In this document: one piece after another, positions 21,901 through 32,469 of the stretch | How the letters are laid out: each line of letters starts with the position of its first letter | Position numbering within the stretch: position 1 is the first letter of the stretch | Assembly (NCBI GenBank): GCA_037176905.1 | Contig: JBBBWG010028478.1 | Location: forward strand, 1,567 to 40,077 | DNA: 38,511 nt | Reading direction: 5' to 3' | Source of the DNA: Azolla pinnata | Lineage: Eukaryota; Streptophyta; Polypodiopsida; Salviniales; Salviniaceae | Made by a program: the position numbers and the translations under genes | The notes under the pieces: model-generated | What the model was told of the DNA's origin: nothing | What the model saw: only the letters and a program-made list of their open reading frames with translations | The model's database searches: none

Positions 21901-23682
21901 ATGTGTAAACCGTGAGACATGCATATGTGAGTATTCCCTTTTGTGTAACAATGCCGTTGATGCATATTGGTATGGATAATAATAATCCCAAACACAGCTG
22001 CCTAGCCTATAAAAACTAGTAGTCTGTTAAATGATTATAGTACCTACACTGCTCCGGAACTTTTTCCTTGCCATGCTGCATCTTTTGACTTCTCAGTTTT
22101 CAGGCTCTCAATGACTTGATCACCCAATCCTTCAAGAGGTAATTGAAATAATCTACTTTTGGTCTTGCTGCCACTCAGCATTTTGCTTATTACCTGAGGA
22201 TAAAGATTGAGCCACATATGTGGGCATGAAAGCAGGGTGGCATACATAGAAATTGTTCATGAGAATGGTGATCTAATTGGCAAACCTGATCCTTCTGCTT
22301 CTGGATTTTTTCTTTGACTGATGGAATTTTTCTGTGATAAACATGACATTGACAGTACTAGTAAACACATCGATAAATCATAAACTAGAAGTTTGGAAGA
22401 AAGAAGAGAAGGATCACAGAAATTACTGTAATATTGCCACCAAAACAGATGAAAAATGTGCCTTCAACCCTGCAAAAGAAAACACTTTCAGAAAGATTCA
22501 AAAAACTGCAACCACTCATCTGCTATAATATTGCGAGAGATAGCATTTGCCACAGCAGAGAGATATACATAAAAGCACTTATGTTCTTTCGGCGAAGTAA
22601 CATGAGCATCACTTTGGCATACAAGTAATCATAACCAATGAAAGGTAAACAAGAGTTCAACACTAGGTAGTACACTGCTCCAGCACACAATCAGACGACA
22701 GCCCGAAAATGGGCAAAGAGAGACCTTTCATCTTTCAAAGAATGAACGATAAATATTTCACTACAAAAGAGACAGATAACGAACAATGCCACTCATTACT
22801 TGTCTTGAATTTCTAACATTAAACACCGAACTGCATGCAGTCGGATAATTGCAAAAAGAAAAAGAGATCTTGAAAATGCTTTGAAGGCAGAACAAAGTTG
22901 CGGATTCAATGATACTGTCACCATTTATTTGACATACCCAATAGGAAACATGACAGATTGAATTGATATAGAAAATGGAGGGAAAGAGCTCAAAGAGAAC
23001 AAAAGAGAAGACCACCCAAAAAAGAAATGCCCATAACAGCATGGAACCAAAAATCGAGCTGGGTAGCCGGATACGAGAAAAATCAATCATTGCACTCTGA
23101 CTAAGAAAAGAACTCTTGAGCATGAGACGCAGAAACGGGGAACTATTGACGCAAAATGGAATCAGAAGCAAAAAGAAGCGGAGAAAGAAACTTGATGGTG
23201 ACAGCCAACGATTGGATGAGAAGATCTGCTTGTGTTCAGTGGAAACTGTGCATGCAGGAGAAGGCAGAGCATATTACGAAGAAAAGTAACAGCAAAATAT
23301 CTACACATCTTCATGCGAACGGACCTTCAGAGAGAGAGAGAGAGAGAGAAGGGCATGCGACCAGATGAGGAAGAAAAGGGACTGATGATGGAACAATAGA
23401 GTGTGCGAAAGGTCCGCGTTTTTTCTGCATAGCGTGGATTGAGGCAGAGAGGCAGAAAGAGCGAGGATGAGAGAGGGAGAAGGAATGATGGAGCAACATA
23501 CCACGCTGCTGGAGATCGTCGAGGAAAGAGAGGAAGGGAGGGAGGAAGACGAAGACGAAGAGGCAGGCGAGCAGCGGCGTGACGAGGAGGGACAGGGGCT
23601 CGTACTGAGAGAGATGGCGGTTGAGGGAGGATCGGACGCCAGCAAGCGTTGAAGAGAGGTCCAAGGCCATCGCCATCGCCAT
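18904..23682 (-). CDS. DPL1: Sphingosine-1-phosphate lyase (assembly gap inside)
   Basis: PLP-dependent ER enzyme cleaving long-chain base 1-phosphates to an aldehyde and phosphoethanolamine, ending sphingolipid breakdown. Visible exons: 23682-23502, 22469-22427, 22331-22286, 22193-22048, 21383-21324, 21127-20903, 20820-20679, 20586-20536, 20419-20328, then after the gap 19851-19797, 19716-19570, 19183-19105, 19026-18904. Phases agree on each side. The N-terminus has LSQYEPLSLL and a membrane segment. Recognisable core: FAHTNPLHADLF, CGNMTSGGTESILMAVK, SAHSAYDKAAQYF, GSAPGFPHGIIDPIE, FHVDLCLGGFVLPFA; C-terminal IVGKPDMTLVAF and APIYGAAAKMPDRG. The expected segment with the PLP-binding lysine (about 85 aa by family comparison) is absent between 20328 and 19851 and must lie in or around the N run. 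Three ATGs open the frame (MAMAMAL); the first is chosen. Confidence 0.92.
19931..20096. repeat. Tandem repeats abutting the assembly gap
   Basis: A 60-nt unit beginning GTAATTTCTAAA repeats at 19931 and 19991. It is followed by a 29-nt unit, AGATCTAGTAATGGAACTTC..., at 20042 and 20071, which runs into the Ns. The repeat probably caused the assembly break. Confidence 0.8.
20097..20196. other. Assembly gap (100 Ns) inside the lyase gene
   Basis: Exactly 100 undetermined bases, the usual placeholder for a gap of unknown size. It falls inside the sphingosine-phosphate lyase gene, where the lysine-bearing exon or exons are missing. Confidence 0.95.
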
Positions 23683-23699
23683 CGCTCTGCAAACTCCCC

Positions 23700-23846
23700 T
23701 GTTTTTTCTTTCTCTGTTATGTCTTCTTCTTCTCCTTCTTCTTCTTCTTCTTCTCTTCTTCTCCTTCTCCTTCTTCTTCTTCTTCTTCTTCTTCTTCTCT
23801 TCTTCTCCTTCTCCTTCTTCTTCTTCTTCTTCTTCTGTTCTTCTTA
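23700..23846 (-). repeat. CTT/GAA microsatellite in lyase leader
   Basis: On the coding (minus) strand this is a GAAGAAGGA tract directly upstream of the lyase start, so most likely 5' UTR. The long Lys/Glu/Arg frames through it are artefacts. Confidence 0.8.
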
Positions 23847-23854
23847 GCTCACTG

Positions 23855-24110
23855 AGCAAAGCTCTGATCGAAGAGATCATGTTTGCAAAGCTCTGATCAA
23901 AGAGATTACATTTGCAAAGCTCTGATCGAAGAGATCATGCTTGCAAAGCTCTGATCAAAGAGATCACAGTTGCAAAGCTCTGACCAGAGAGATTATGTTT
24001 ACATACCTTTGTTTGGAGAGGTTATGCTTACAGAGCTCTAATCATAAAGAAAGATTATGTTGATGCAAAGCTCTGATAAGAGAGACTATGTTTGCAATGC
24101 TTCGATCAAA
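23855..24110. repeat. 29-nt minisatellite upstream of the lyase gene
   Basis: Units of GCAAAGCTCTGATC(G/A)AAGAG + ATCATGTTT-type tails repeat with a 29-nt period. About five are well conserved (23857-24000), then three are diverged, ending near 24110. It lies in the promoter region of the lyase gene. Confidence 0.85.
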
Positions 24111-25245
24111 CCCTTTAGTAATGTTCATTTGTGATATTGATATCTTCGGCTTGTTGTGTAGCTGGAATTCGATGACTTAAAACAAACCCAAGATAACATA
24201 GTCAAAGAGATTTGTGAGAAAATCTGCTTTGAGGATGTGAACGAAACTTTGACAAAAGAGGCAATTTCAAGCGGGTGTAAATCGCCATCTTGGATGAAAT
24301 TTGACTACTTAAACAAGCCCAAGATTATATAATCATACAAATCCACGTGATTAGCATGATAACATAGATTTGATGAGAACAATCCATATCCGAGTGATTG
24401 AAATGCATTCCAAAGTTTTTCGTCAATTCGCAAGATCACATCTCTATCATCTCATGCTCTTAATGAACTCCATACGTCACTATTTTTGCATTGCTTTCTT
24501 CCACACTTACACTATATTTCTCCATTGCATGATCAACTTAACAAGCATTTGAATTAGGTGATGAAGTTTGACGTAGTCTCGAAGCAGACATCTTAAGCTT
24601 GACCACTGTAAATCTACTACATTACATGAAAACAGCAGAGGCAAAGCAATATCAACACCAATCTTTACATGATTGAAACTAACCCTAATGATTACATGGC
24701 AAACTTCTCCTCTTCTGCATTAGAACACATCTCACAGCAATGACAATTCCAGTTTCAGTTCTGTTGAATGGAAAATCAACTCACAGCAGTAAATAGCAAT
24801 TAGCCCTTGTACCTTCCCGTTCTAGATTCTTCAGCTATCCAAGTCCATAAAACTGTCATCATCTCAACAACAATAATGTCACAGGCATGTGGCCTATCAA
24901 GTACATAAACTGTCGTCATCTCAACAACAATAATGTCCCTGGGCATGTGACTTTTGAAAGCCTACCAATGAGCAGGTGGAACAAAAAAAACAAGCAACGG
25001 AACCTATTTATTCTTAAACCTCCAGTCGGAGATTCGCTTAGTTGTCAACTGCCCTTATTAACCATAACAATTAAGACTCCGAAGTTGACCGAGTAGATTG
25101 GTGTTCTCTAGAAGAGCTTCTAGTTTTCATTTCAGATACGACCAAAAACTTTCTGATTCTAATCCAATAATCACACACTTCTTTTCTCTCAGTGACATTG
25201 GCAGGTATGGGCGTTGAAAAAACCTCATAAAGAAGAAGGGATCAT
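24111..25245. other. Intergenic with two small tandem duplications
   Basis: A segment starting GATGACTTAAAACAAACCCAAG at 24171 is repeated in diverged form at 24302 (about 131-nt offset). Another, with CTCAACAACAATAATGTC, is duplicated at about 24845 and 24903. No coding sequence is recognised. Confidence 0.5.
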
Positions 25246-28061
25246 TCAGACCAAGGTGGGATCTCTTGAGGCCACATGGGCAGGCTGTTTCTCACGGAAC
25301 ACACCGATATGTGAATCGTAATCTTCACTATGAGCTTCCCATTTCTTTCTGGTTACCTTGTCTGCCTCAATCTCCTGATAGGTCTTCTGATTCTCCTCTG
25401 CATGCGTGGCCCCAAGTTTCACATAGTTTTCTGCTGCTTTGCCAAAGAATTCCATTTCTTCAGTAGACAACTTCCGAAGCAGCTTAGCAGGTGTTCCTGC
25501 CCACACCTTTTTATAAGGAGAGGAAACAACAAGCAACATTAGAAATGTGCAAAATCGAGAAATATTCCAAACAATACCTTGTCATCAACTCAAATGATCC
25601 TGGGTTTTAATAGAGGCTACATGATATCTATCACAACTGGTTGAGAGATTAAATATGTTGATTGATCATGGTAAGGTAATAAGCAGTTAGATCATAGCTC
25701 CAAGTGTTATTTAAACAACCTAAGGAGTGATTCCTTGACTTGGCTAACAAGAAAAAAATGGAACCTGGCAATTTTATTTGTTTTTTCCTTGAATGTCATA
25801 ACTAATATAGTAGAAAAGCCATGGATTTAAAAGCATTTGGGGTGCATGTATGTTTCTCATAACAGATGCCATTAAATTTCTACCTCTCCTGTTGGCACTC
25901 GACTGTGTTGTTTCACAACAGCCCCAGCAGCAACCATGGCATTCTTCTCAACATGAACACCGTCAAGAAGGGTTGCTCCCATCCCAACAAATGAATCATC
26001 TTCAATTGTGCATCCATGTATCACAGCATTGTGCCCTGTTCTACATCCAACTCTCCACTATAAATAAACTATGGTGATGGTTAATTAACTACATTGAACA
26101 ACATTATAACCCACTCAACACCCAAGCCCACATCATAATATAATCTGCAGATTGTGAAACCACATAAAACAGATATAAGAATGTACTCAAGTTTCTACAG
26201 AAGCAAAAAGAAGGCTAGACCCTCCTATAATAGTTCTGAAAATATAAAGGTTATCTGGTAAATATTTTAACTACTTTCATGATATTCTGGTACATTCTGA
26301 ACAACTTGGGGATATATTCGGAGAGTTTCTTACTAATATACCCCAATTTAATGCAATGGAACATAATGCCTCAAAAGAAGGTTGATTAAGTATATGAAAT
26401 TGAAAAAATGCGGCAGAATTCAAGAGTAACCCAACATATACATAGAAGTAGTTACGACACTGATAGAAACTAACAAAAACGAATTACTTGACATCATTAC
26501 TAAAAGGATTTACCTATCGTCACCCTGCTACCAATAATGGTTGGTTTCACATTACCACTGATATTGGTTTGGGCAACATGGACGAGGGTATTATCTTGAA
26601 TGTTGGTTTCTGAACCAACACGAATGCTATTGACATCCCCTGTAAAATGAAAAAACACATTTCCCTGTCTTATAAAAAAACACATAAGATGATGATTCCA
26701 ATCATTAATTTAGAATCAGTTTCGAATCTGTAACTTGAGGCTTACCTCTGAGAACGCATCCATACCATATGGACGAGTTGGAACCTATTTTTACATCTCC
26801 AATAACTGAAGCACCGGGGGCAACGAAAGCATTTATTGCAACCTCCGGAGTTTTTTCATTTAGGCTCATAATAGTGCGATGTTTTGAAGCTGACACAATG
26901 GCAATCAGGGAAAACAAAACATTTACATATCATTAAGATTTTGATGCAACAAAAGCTTCTCTCTGTAATCTTTAAAGTTTTCTCGTTTATGCTCCTAACG
27001 GTGGGCTGTTTTGACGTTGACACAATGGAACCAGTAAAAGGAAGCATTCCCATATAATTCAGAAGTTGATTTGGTACTTTCCTTGATAACACCCCATTAT
27101 GGCTAGACGCTTTCATATAAAGATTGAGCACAGGTTCCTCATTCCCTCTTAATGAGGGGAAAATGCCACATTGTTCCAATTCAGCATATCTTTGTATGCC
27201 TCAAAATAATAGAGCATTTGAAGTTGTAATTCCCAGTATTCCATAACAAGCTTACATGTATCATGCCACTTCAGTATGTTCAACTCCTTACTACTTCCGC
27301 AACTTTTACGGGCAGGAAAATTGATAAATAGGTTATGTGGCCACACATTACTAATGTAGATTATCCATAGAACGGTACATGTGTACTTACTAACAAATAT
27401 ATACGATGAATTTCAGGAGTATCAATTATCTAAAAACAATGTGGTCTTACTGTTTGGATCATTCCATTTTGTGATATCCTTTGCACTCTCTTCAGTAAAA
27501 CCTAGCTGCAATCGTAGAGTTCTTCATTTGTTTCTAGAGATTATTCAAAAAGAGTTCAATTTTTCTGGGAAGCTCCTCTAAGTTTCTGGAGTATGATTCA
27601 AGCTAGTGCTATACGAGGAATAGGAGCAGTCTTCTCCTAGAGATAACAAAAAAAATACGGGCCCTGGTGTTTGCAAGAGCGTATCACAAGGATTTCTCAA
27701 AATACGGCTCCTTCATTATTGGCGAAGGATTTGACCTAGCTTACAGAGACAGGTCCTCATCTGGGCCACGAGAGACCATTTCTTCTCCGCAAAAAGCATT
27801 CGAGCCGAAGTTCTCTCAGAAAAGAAAAAACTAGCATTTTGATGCTAGAAAAACAAGGAGAACGACGAGAAAATTTACATGCAGGGGGCCCGGAGAGAGA
27901 GAGAGAGAGAGAGAGGGAGGGAGGGAGGGAGGGAGAGTAAGCTTACTGTGTTCTTGATAAGCATATCGACCTTGCACAGCAGATCCGACGCGATCGAGGG
28001 CTTGTCCGGCTCCTCTGATCCAGGACCCCAAGTAGTACACAGCCCTACCTAAGGATCCCAT
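25246..28061 (-). CDS. GAMMACA: Gamma carbonic anhydrase, mitochondrial complex I subunit
   Basis: Left-handed beta-helix (hexapeptide-repeat) protein of the matrix-exposed domain of plant complex I. Exons: 28061-27947, 26889-26746, 26639-26514, 26035-25884, 25506-25246; phases agree, giving 265 aa, the usual family length. The N-terminus GRAVYYLGSWIRGAGQALDRVGS is typical of these subunits (amphipathic mitochondrial targeting). FVAPGASVIGDVKIG and SSIWYGCVLRGD are hexapeptide turns. The three zinc-ligand histidines of gamma enzymes are present: H107 (LVHVA), H130 and H135 (GHNAVIHGC). A C-terminal helical region (KLLRKLSTEEMEFF...) follows. With all three ligands it belongs with the CA1/CA2/CA3 type rather than the ligand-poor CAL proteins. 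The last 60 residues look less like the reference subunits I recall. Intron 1 (1057 nt) holds a decayed duplicate of exon 2. Confidence 0.94.
26940..27016 (-). pseudogene. Decayed duplicate of exon 2 in intron 1 of the carbonic anhydrase
   Basis: Reads STSKQPTVRSINEKTLKI, aligning with SASKHRTIMSLNEKTPEV at the start of true exon 2 (26889). The upstream intron sequence is also duplicated (CCATTGTGTCA in both). The acceptor AG is mutated to AA here (27018-27017), and similarity fades after about 77 nt. The offset between copies is about 127 nt. This is a dead tandem exon duplication. Confidence 0.7.
27891..27938. repeat. (GA)n(GGGA)n microsatellite at exon 1-intron 1 junction
   Basis: A GA run then GGGA units, about 10 nt into intron 1 of the carbonic anhydrase. 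On the coding strand it is a pyrimidine tract (TCCC, CT). Confidence 0.85.
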
Positions 28062-28229
28062 GGCGAAATCCTCTCCCTGCTGCTCTTCCTTCGTTTGTCT
28101 GCCCGCCGCGCTTCGTCAGACGCGGTGGCGATGGAGGAGACGCCGGCGATGGAGCTCCGGAGGTTCTCTCTGTCTGTGAATCTGCGGTTTTGGGAAATGC
28201 CCACAACTGCCCTTCCCTCTTTTCCCTTT

Positions 28230-28239
28230 CTAGGGTTTT
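28230..28239 (-). promoter_or_regulatory. Telo-box upstream of gamma carbonic anhydrase
   Basis: On the coding strand AAAACCCTAG, about 170 nt before the start codon. Telo-boxes are known in promoters of plant housekeeping genes, including mitochondrial and ribosomal ones. Confidence 0.4.
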
Positions 28240-28299
28240 GGAAATTGCCCAAAATGCCCTCCAATTGTAAGCTACTGAACAAATCTTCACTTCAGTTGT

Positions 28300-29060
28300 C
28301 TGATCTGATTTCATCTGATTTGAGATCTGATTTGATCTGATTTGAGATCTAATTTCATCTGATTTGATCTAATTTGTTTGTTTTTCTCCCAAGAAAATAT
28401 TCAAGTTGGTATTTTTTGAAGTCTCAATTTCTCCCTTACGGCTACATCTTATGTAGCCTTGTTGTGAATTGTAATAGCAACCGAGATAGACATGTACCGA
28501 GAAAGAGGATGTCAATCAGAACCTTTCCTCGCTAGCTGCGAATATAATAAGGAGCGAGGGGAGCACCGGTCAATTACTCGCGGGATGAAAGGAATCGTCC
28601 GAGACCAAGTGATAGTTCGATTTCACGACACCAGAAGAGCAGTTGCAGAATGACGCTTCAAATCCCATAAAAAGAAGAAGAAATTTGATCTAATTCGATC
28701 TGATTTGATCTGGTTTGATCTGATTGGTTAGATCTAATCTGAGATGATTAACACCTCAAGAGCAGTTGTAGAATGAAGTTTCCATCCCATAAGAAGAAGA
28801 AATCCTCATGTAGCTTCTAATCGGATTTGATTAGATCTGGTTTGATATGATCTGATTAGATCTAGTTTGATATGATTTGTTAGATCTGATCTGAGATGAT
28901 TAACACCGGAAGAGTAGTTGTAGAATGAAGTTCTTCCATCCCATAAGAAGAAGAAATCCTCATGTAGCTTCTAATCGGAACTGATTAGATCTTATTTGAT
29001 CTGATTTGTTAGATCTGATCTGACATGATCAGATTTGATGCGATCTGATCTCTTCCATAT
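28300..29060. repeat. GATCTGATTTGA-type tandem repeats with larger units
   Basis: Short words of TCTGATTTGA and GATTAGATCTG recur throughout. Superimposed are three longer units opening GAG(C/T)AGTTG(C/T)AGAATGA at 28637, 28760 and 28912, each followed by CCCATAA(A)AAGAAGAA and a block of the short words. Offsets are 123 and 152 nt. No gene is seen within. Confidence 0.75.
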
Positions 29061-29077
29061 AATCCGATATGATCATC

Positions 29078-29763
29078 TCATCGTTCAGATGAACCACCCT
29101 TTTGTCGATGATTCACGACATGTGTTGCGATAGATGCGGCCACTGACTCTAGCTTTTCGATGAGCCTGTTCTGCTCCGCAAACCATGGCTCTAAAACCCT
29201 AAAAAACATGTGGATGCTCCCATCTTTCTGTTTGCCTGATGCCCAACTTGCCTCCTTAAATGGATGGGTGATTGATCCTTCCAGTGCTCTCAATGCGCAT
29301 GCAGATCATCTGCCGCTTGACTCAGCTGCCTCCTACACTGCTCATCAATCGTTAGACTTCCTCATGAATCACGCCATCAACCGAATGAACTTCTTCGTTG
29401 AATAATGCCGATGAACTCATGTCTACTATTCATCAGACTCTTCTCGACAGTCTCCAGATCTCTTCCTTCCAAACGCGTTCTCCTACCCACGTCTTCTCGA
29501 TCGGTGACCCTTGCTCTCATGCCTTCCGAGGTCAAATATGATGATCTGTGGGATCAAAAAGCCCTTTCACGTTTGGTCAAGCTATCATGTAGACACTATC
29601 TTTGGGAAGATGTCTTTGCGACGCATTATCAGCAGAGAATGTATAATTGCAGGGCATCATATTCGCCCATGTTCTCAAATCACCCTTCTGTTAAAATTCC
29701 GATGCGTCGTCTGCTGCTTTGAAGCTACACGATTTGCCTGCAAGAAACTATTCCAACGCAATT
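29078..29763 (-). pseudogene. Unrecognised decayed coding-like stretch
   Basis: Minus-strand reading gives protein-like pieces interrupted by stops and frame changes: MRARVTDREDVGRRTRLEGRDLETVEKS in parts (about 29530-29430), RQLSQAADDLHAH, then an uninterrupted 71-codon piece ending at 29078 that includes FRVLEPWFAEQNRLIEKL. The pieces look helical and charged. I do not recognise the family; a degraded transposon or retrogene is possible, and chance frames are not excluded. Confidence 0.2.
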
Positions 29764-30335
29764 AGTGGAACAAATGCCCGAACAACTACGTGTCAGCAGC
29801 AAAGTTAAGAGATTCTCTTAAGAATCCGCTCCTCGAGAGTATTGCTAGGTTTGGAATCGGGATGAGAAGTCAAAAAGGTACCAACGATAGTGGACCGTAA
29901 CGAAGACCTGGTAACAGAAGGCTACCAACCAAGCGCAGCAGAACGAGACAAGGCATATATGGGCATCAAGAATCCCTTTTAAAGATCGATCAAAATCTAA
30001 TGTGGGGTCTGCTTGTGTCACCAAAGGCTCGAACCCGTACCTCTTCCTGTCGGTCTCTGCCGCGTAATGCCGGAATGCATTGTGTCAAAGCTCAAACAAG
30101 TGGGAATCCACTGCTGCATCATGTTCTTAATCTGGGTGGCGGATTTTGCTCTCAATTGTTGCCGCGGATGCTACCATTGCCATTGCCAAGCCTGTGCTCT
30201 AGAGAGCAGGGTTGTTCAAAGGCCTCCCGGATGAATGGATGGGCTCCTAGCATGCGGAAGCAAAGCAGGCGACATGGACGATGAAACGAATGCTGGGCAG
30301 GACATCCGAGAGTGCAAGGGATCTGCAAGCAAGAC
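29764..30335. other. Intergenic, no gene recognised
   Basis: Open frames around 30000-30284 have no recognisable domain and no splice-consistent partner. I see nothing else to annotate. Confidence 0.4.
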
Positions 30336-30441
30336 CAGCTTAATCTGCGATCACAATCGGCTCAACCTGTGATCACAATTGGCTCAACCTGTGATCACAA
30401 TTGGCTCAACCTCTGATCACAATCGGCTCAATCTGCAATCA
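30336..30441. repeat. 22-nt tandem repeat
   Basis: About five units of GGCTCAACCTGTGATCACAAT(T/C), the outer ones diverged. Each unit contains the palindrome TGATCA. Confidence 0.85.
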
Positions 30442-30588
30442 GTCAGCTGCCGAGAGAGATCAGGGCTACTGATTCTGGACGCACTAGCAGAAGTCGTCAA
30501 CGGAGAGTATCTTGTAAACAAATAGGGTTTTAAAAATAGGGCCAAGTGTGAAAACAACCCCAAGCACGGAAACCCTAGAGTGTTAGAG

Positions 30589-30620
30589 TTTAGGGTTAAG
30601 GGTTAGGGTTAGGGTTAGGG

Positions 30621-30656
<36 letters not shown>

Positions 30657-30659
30657 TTT
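30589..30659 (+). repeat. Interstitial telomere-like TTAGGG block
   Basis: Six consecutive TTAGGG units (30603-30638) flanked by TTTAGGG, TTAAGGG and further TTAGGG variants. Most plants use TTTAGGG at telomeres; here the six-base form dominates. The block ends about 45 nt before a tRNA gene. Confidence 0.85.
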
Positions 30660-30704
30660 AAGATCAGGTTTATATTTATATGTTTAATGTGATCATTATC
30701 AATA

Positions 30705-30776
30705 GTCGTTGTAGTATAGTGGTGAGTATTCCCGCCTGTCACGCGGGTGACCCGGGTTCGATCCCCGGCAACGGCG
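30705..30776 (+). tRNA. tRNA-Asp (anticodon GUC)
   Basis: A 72-nt cloverleaf. The acceptor stem GTCGTTG pairs with CAACGGC, discriminator G at 30776. The anticodon stem CCCGC/GCGGG encloses loop CTGTCAC with GTC at 30738-30740. The T-arm contains GGTTCGATCC (B box), and TAGTATAGTGG is the A box. CCA is not encoded, as expected for a nuclear gene. The sequence matches the common plant nuclear tRNA-Asp. Confidence 0.97.
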
Positions 30777-30777
30777 C

Positions 30778-30781
30778 TTTT
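30778..30781 (+). terminator. RNA polymerase III terminator of tRNA-Asp
   Basis: TTTT begins two bases after the mature 3' end, the usual Pol III stop signal. A second T-run follows at about 30787. Confidence 0.75.
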
Positions 30782-31025
30782 CGAACTTTTTAGCTTCGCC
30801 CGTTTTTGTTCTGCGCGCGTTCACAATCCAGATCTGCTTTGCTCCTTCTTCATGCTGATTCTCCCTCGTTTCGCTGTGTCAGATCTAGGCCTGCGATGAG
30901 GAAGGGAAGAACAGAGACCGCCATGCCTCACCGATTCCTTCCTCGCACACCGGATCTGAGGAATTGATCCTCACAGATTCATCAGAAGGTTTTTGCTACA
31001 TGATTTTCTGAGCTCTCTGCTAGAA

Positions 31026-31680
31026 ATGCTCAGATTGGGCTGTACCCGATGTTTAAAATAAAATGCTCAGACTTGGCAGTAGCCGATTGGTATGTTAAAG
31101 TCCTAACATCTGGCAGTAAACTGATAGATATGTTGCAATGCTCAGATTTGGCAGCAAGCTGTTATATATGTGGCGATGCTCAGATCTGGCAGTTAAGCTG
31201 TTATATATGTTGCACTGCTCAGATTTGGCAGTTAGCTGTTATATATGTTGCAATGCTTGGATTTGGCAGCAGCTGTATATATGTTGCAATGCTCGGATTT
31301 GGCAACAGCTGATATATATGTGAAAATTCTCAGGTTTAGCAACAGCTGATATATATGTGAAAATGCTCAGATTTGGCAGCAGCTGATAAAAATGCTCAGA
31401 TTTGGCAACAGCTGATATGTGTGTGTGTGAATGCCCAGATTTGGAACAGCTGATATATATGTGAAAATGCTCAGATATGGCAACAGCTGATATATATGTT
31501 GAATTACTAAGATTTGGTTAGCGGATGTATATGCTATAATGCTTAGATTTGGGTTGCTGATATTATATCTTAAAAAGATCCGGTTTGGCTAGCTGATATA
31601 CATGTTCAAAATGTTCAGATCCTTTGGCTAACTGATATAAAATGTCCAGATCTGGCTAGCCTGATATAATATATATCATT
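31026..31680. repeat. About 37-nt minisatellite, many units
   Basis: Units of ATGCTCAGATTTGGCA(G/A)CAGCTGATATATATGT + GAAA or TGCA recur more than a dozen times. They are variable in length, most regular between 31120 and 31500, and decay at both ends. The open frames inside just translate the repeat. Confidence 0.9.
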
Positions 31681-32469
31681 GTAAGTTTAAGATTGTGATC
31701 GACAAAATCACAGGACATCTCCAAACAGTCCCCCCAAAAAAACTGTACATATTAAACAATCAGATACTAATAAGCCAAGATGGAAGGTTGGAAACCCTCT
31801 AATTCAGACAGTCCGGCCCATAGGGCTTAATCTCTAACGGTCTCATTTGTCTTCTAAATGATGTGACGACTTTTGGGAACCCTTCAATTAAGCACGTAAG
31901 TCGATGATTTATACTATTCAATGACTACAGAAATGGAATCATATCGAAAACAAATTGGCATAGTCAATCAACCAATGAGGAATCGATGCATATGAAGGCA
32001 ACTCGTTTGAATGCTTCAATGGCTATTGGTATCCCGAGGATCAACGTTCATCAACCATGATCGATCGATTTCGGCACCGTCACAAATCAAGTACCAGCTT
32101 TATTGGTCAGGCGTATTATTAAGTCGATTTCATCTTAAAAAAATAAAATAAAATGCTACATATCTTCTTCATTTGTTTCCCACATGTTTACTCTGGATCC
32201 CTACTCTTTTCAACACCAGAAACTATTTTCAATATGGCACATCATGCCCAAGCTTGTTTTGGCAATGCCTTAACATTACATGATTTAGTATATGTTCCTT
32301 TCTGTTTTTCTGAAACCCATTCTGATGCTTCGGTACAGTTGGTTATGGTGGAATTATTAATACACACAAAGCAGGATTCTCTGATGTCAATCATGTCAAA
32401 GAATCACTCTGACCACGATGATATGGATTGGGTTAGATCAGATTGTCGGTTTTTTCTTTAGCATTCCGA
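31681..32469. other. Intergenic downstream of the JAZ gene
   Basis: Contains the presumed 3' UTR and terminator of the minus-strand JAZ gene at its right end. The 102-codon plus-strand frame at 32153-32461 has no recognisable domain and runs into the antisense of the JAZ 3' end; I do not call it a gene. Confidence 0.5.

Noticed and set aside
23311..23880. 189-codon minus-strand frame with Lys/Glu/Arg run before the lyase
   Set aside because: Only the part from 23682 to 23502 is the real first exon; upstream is leader microsatellite and downstream is intron.
30000..30284. 94-codon plus-strand frame
   Set aside because: No domain, no splice partner, and a second overlapping frame of similar length; treated as chance.
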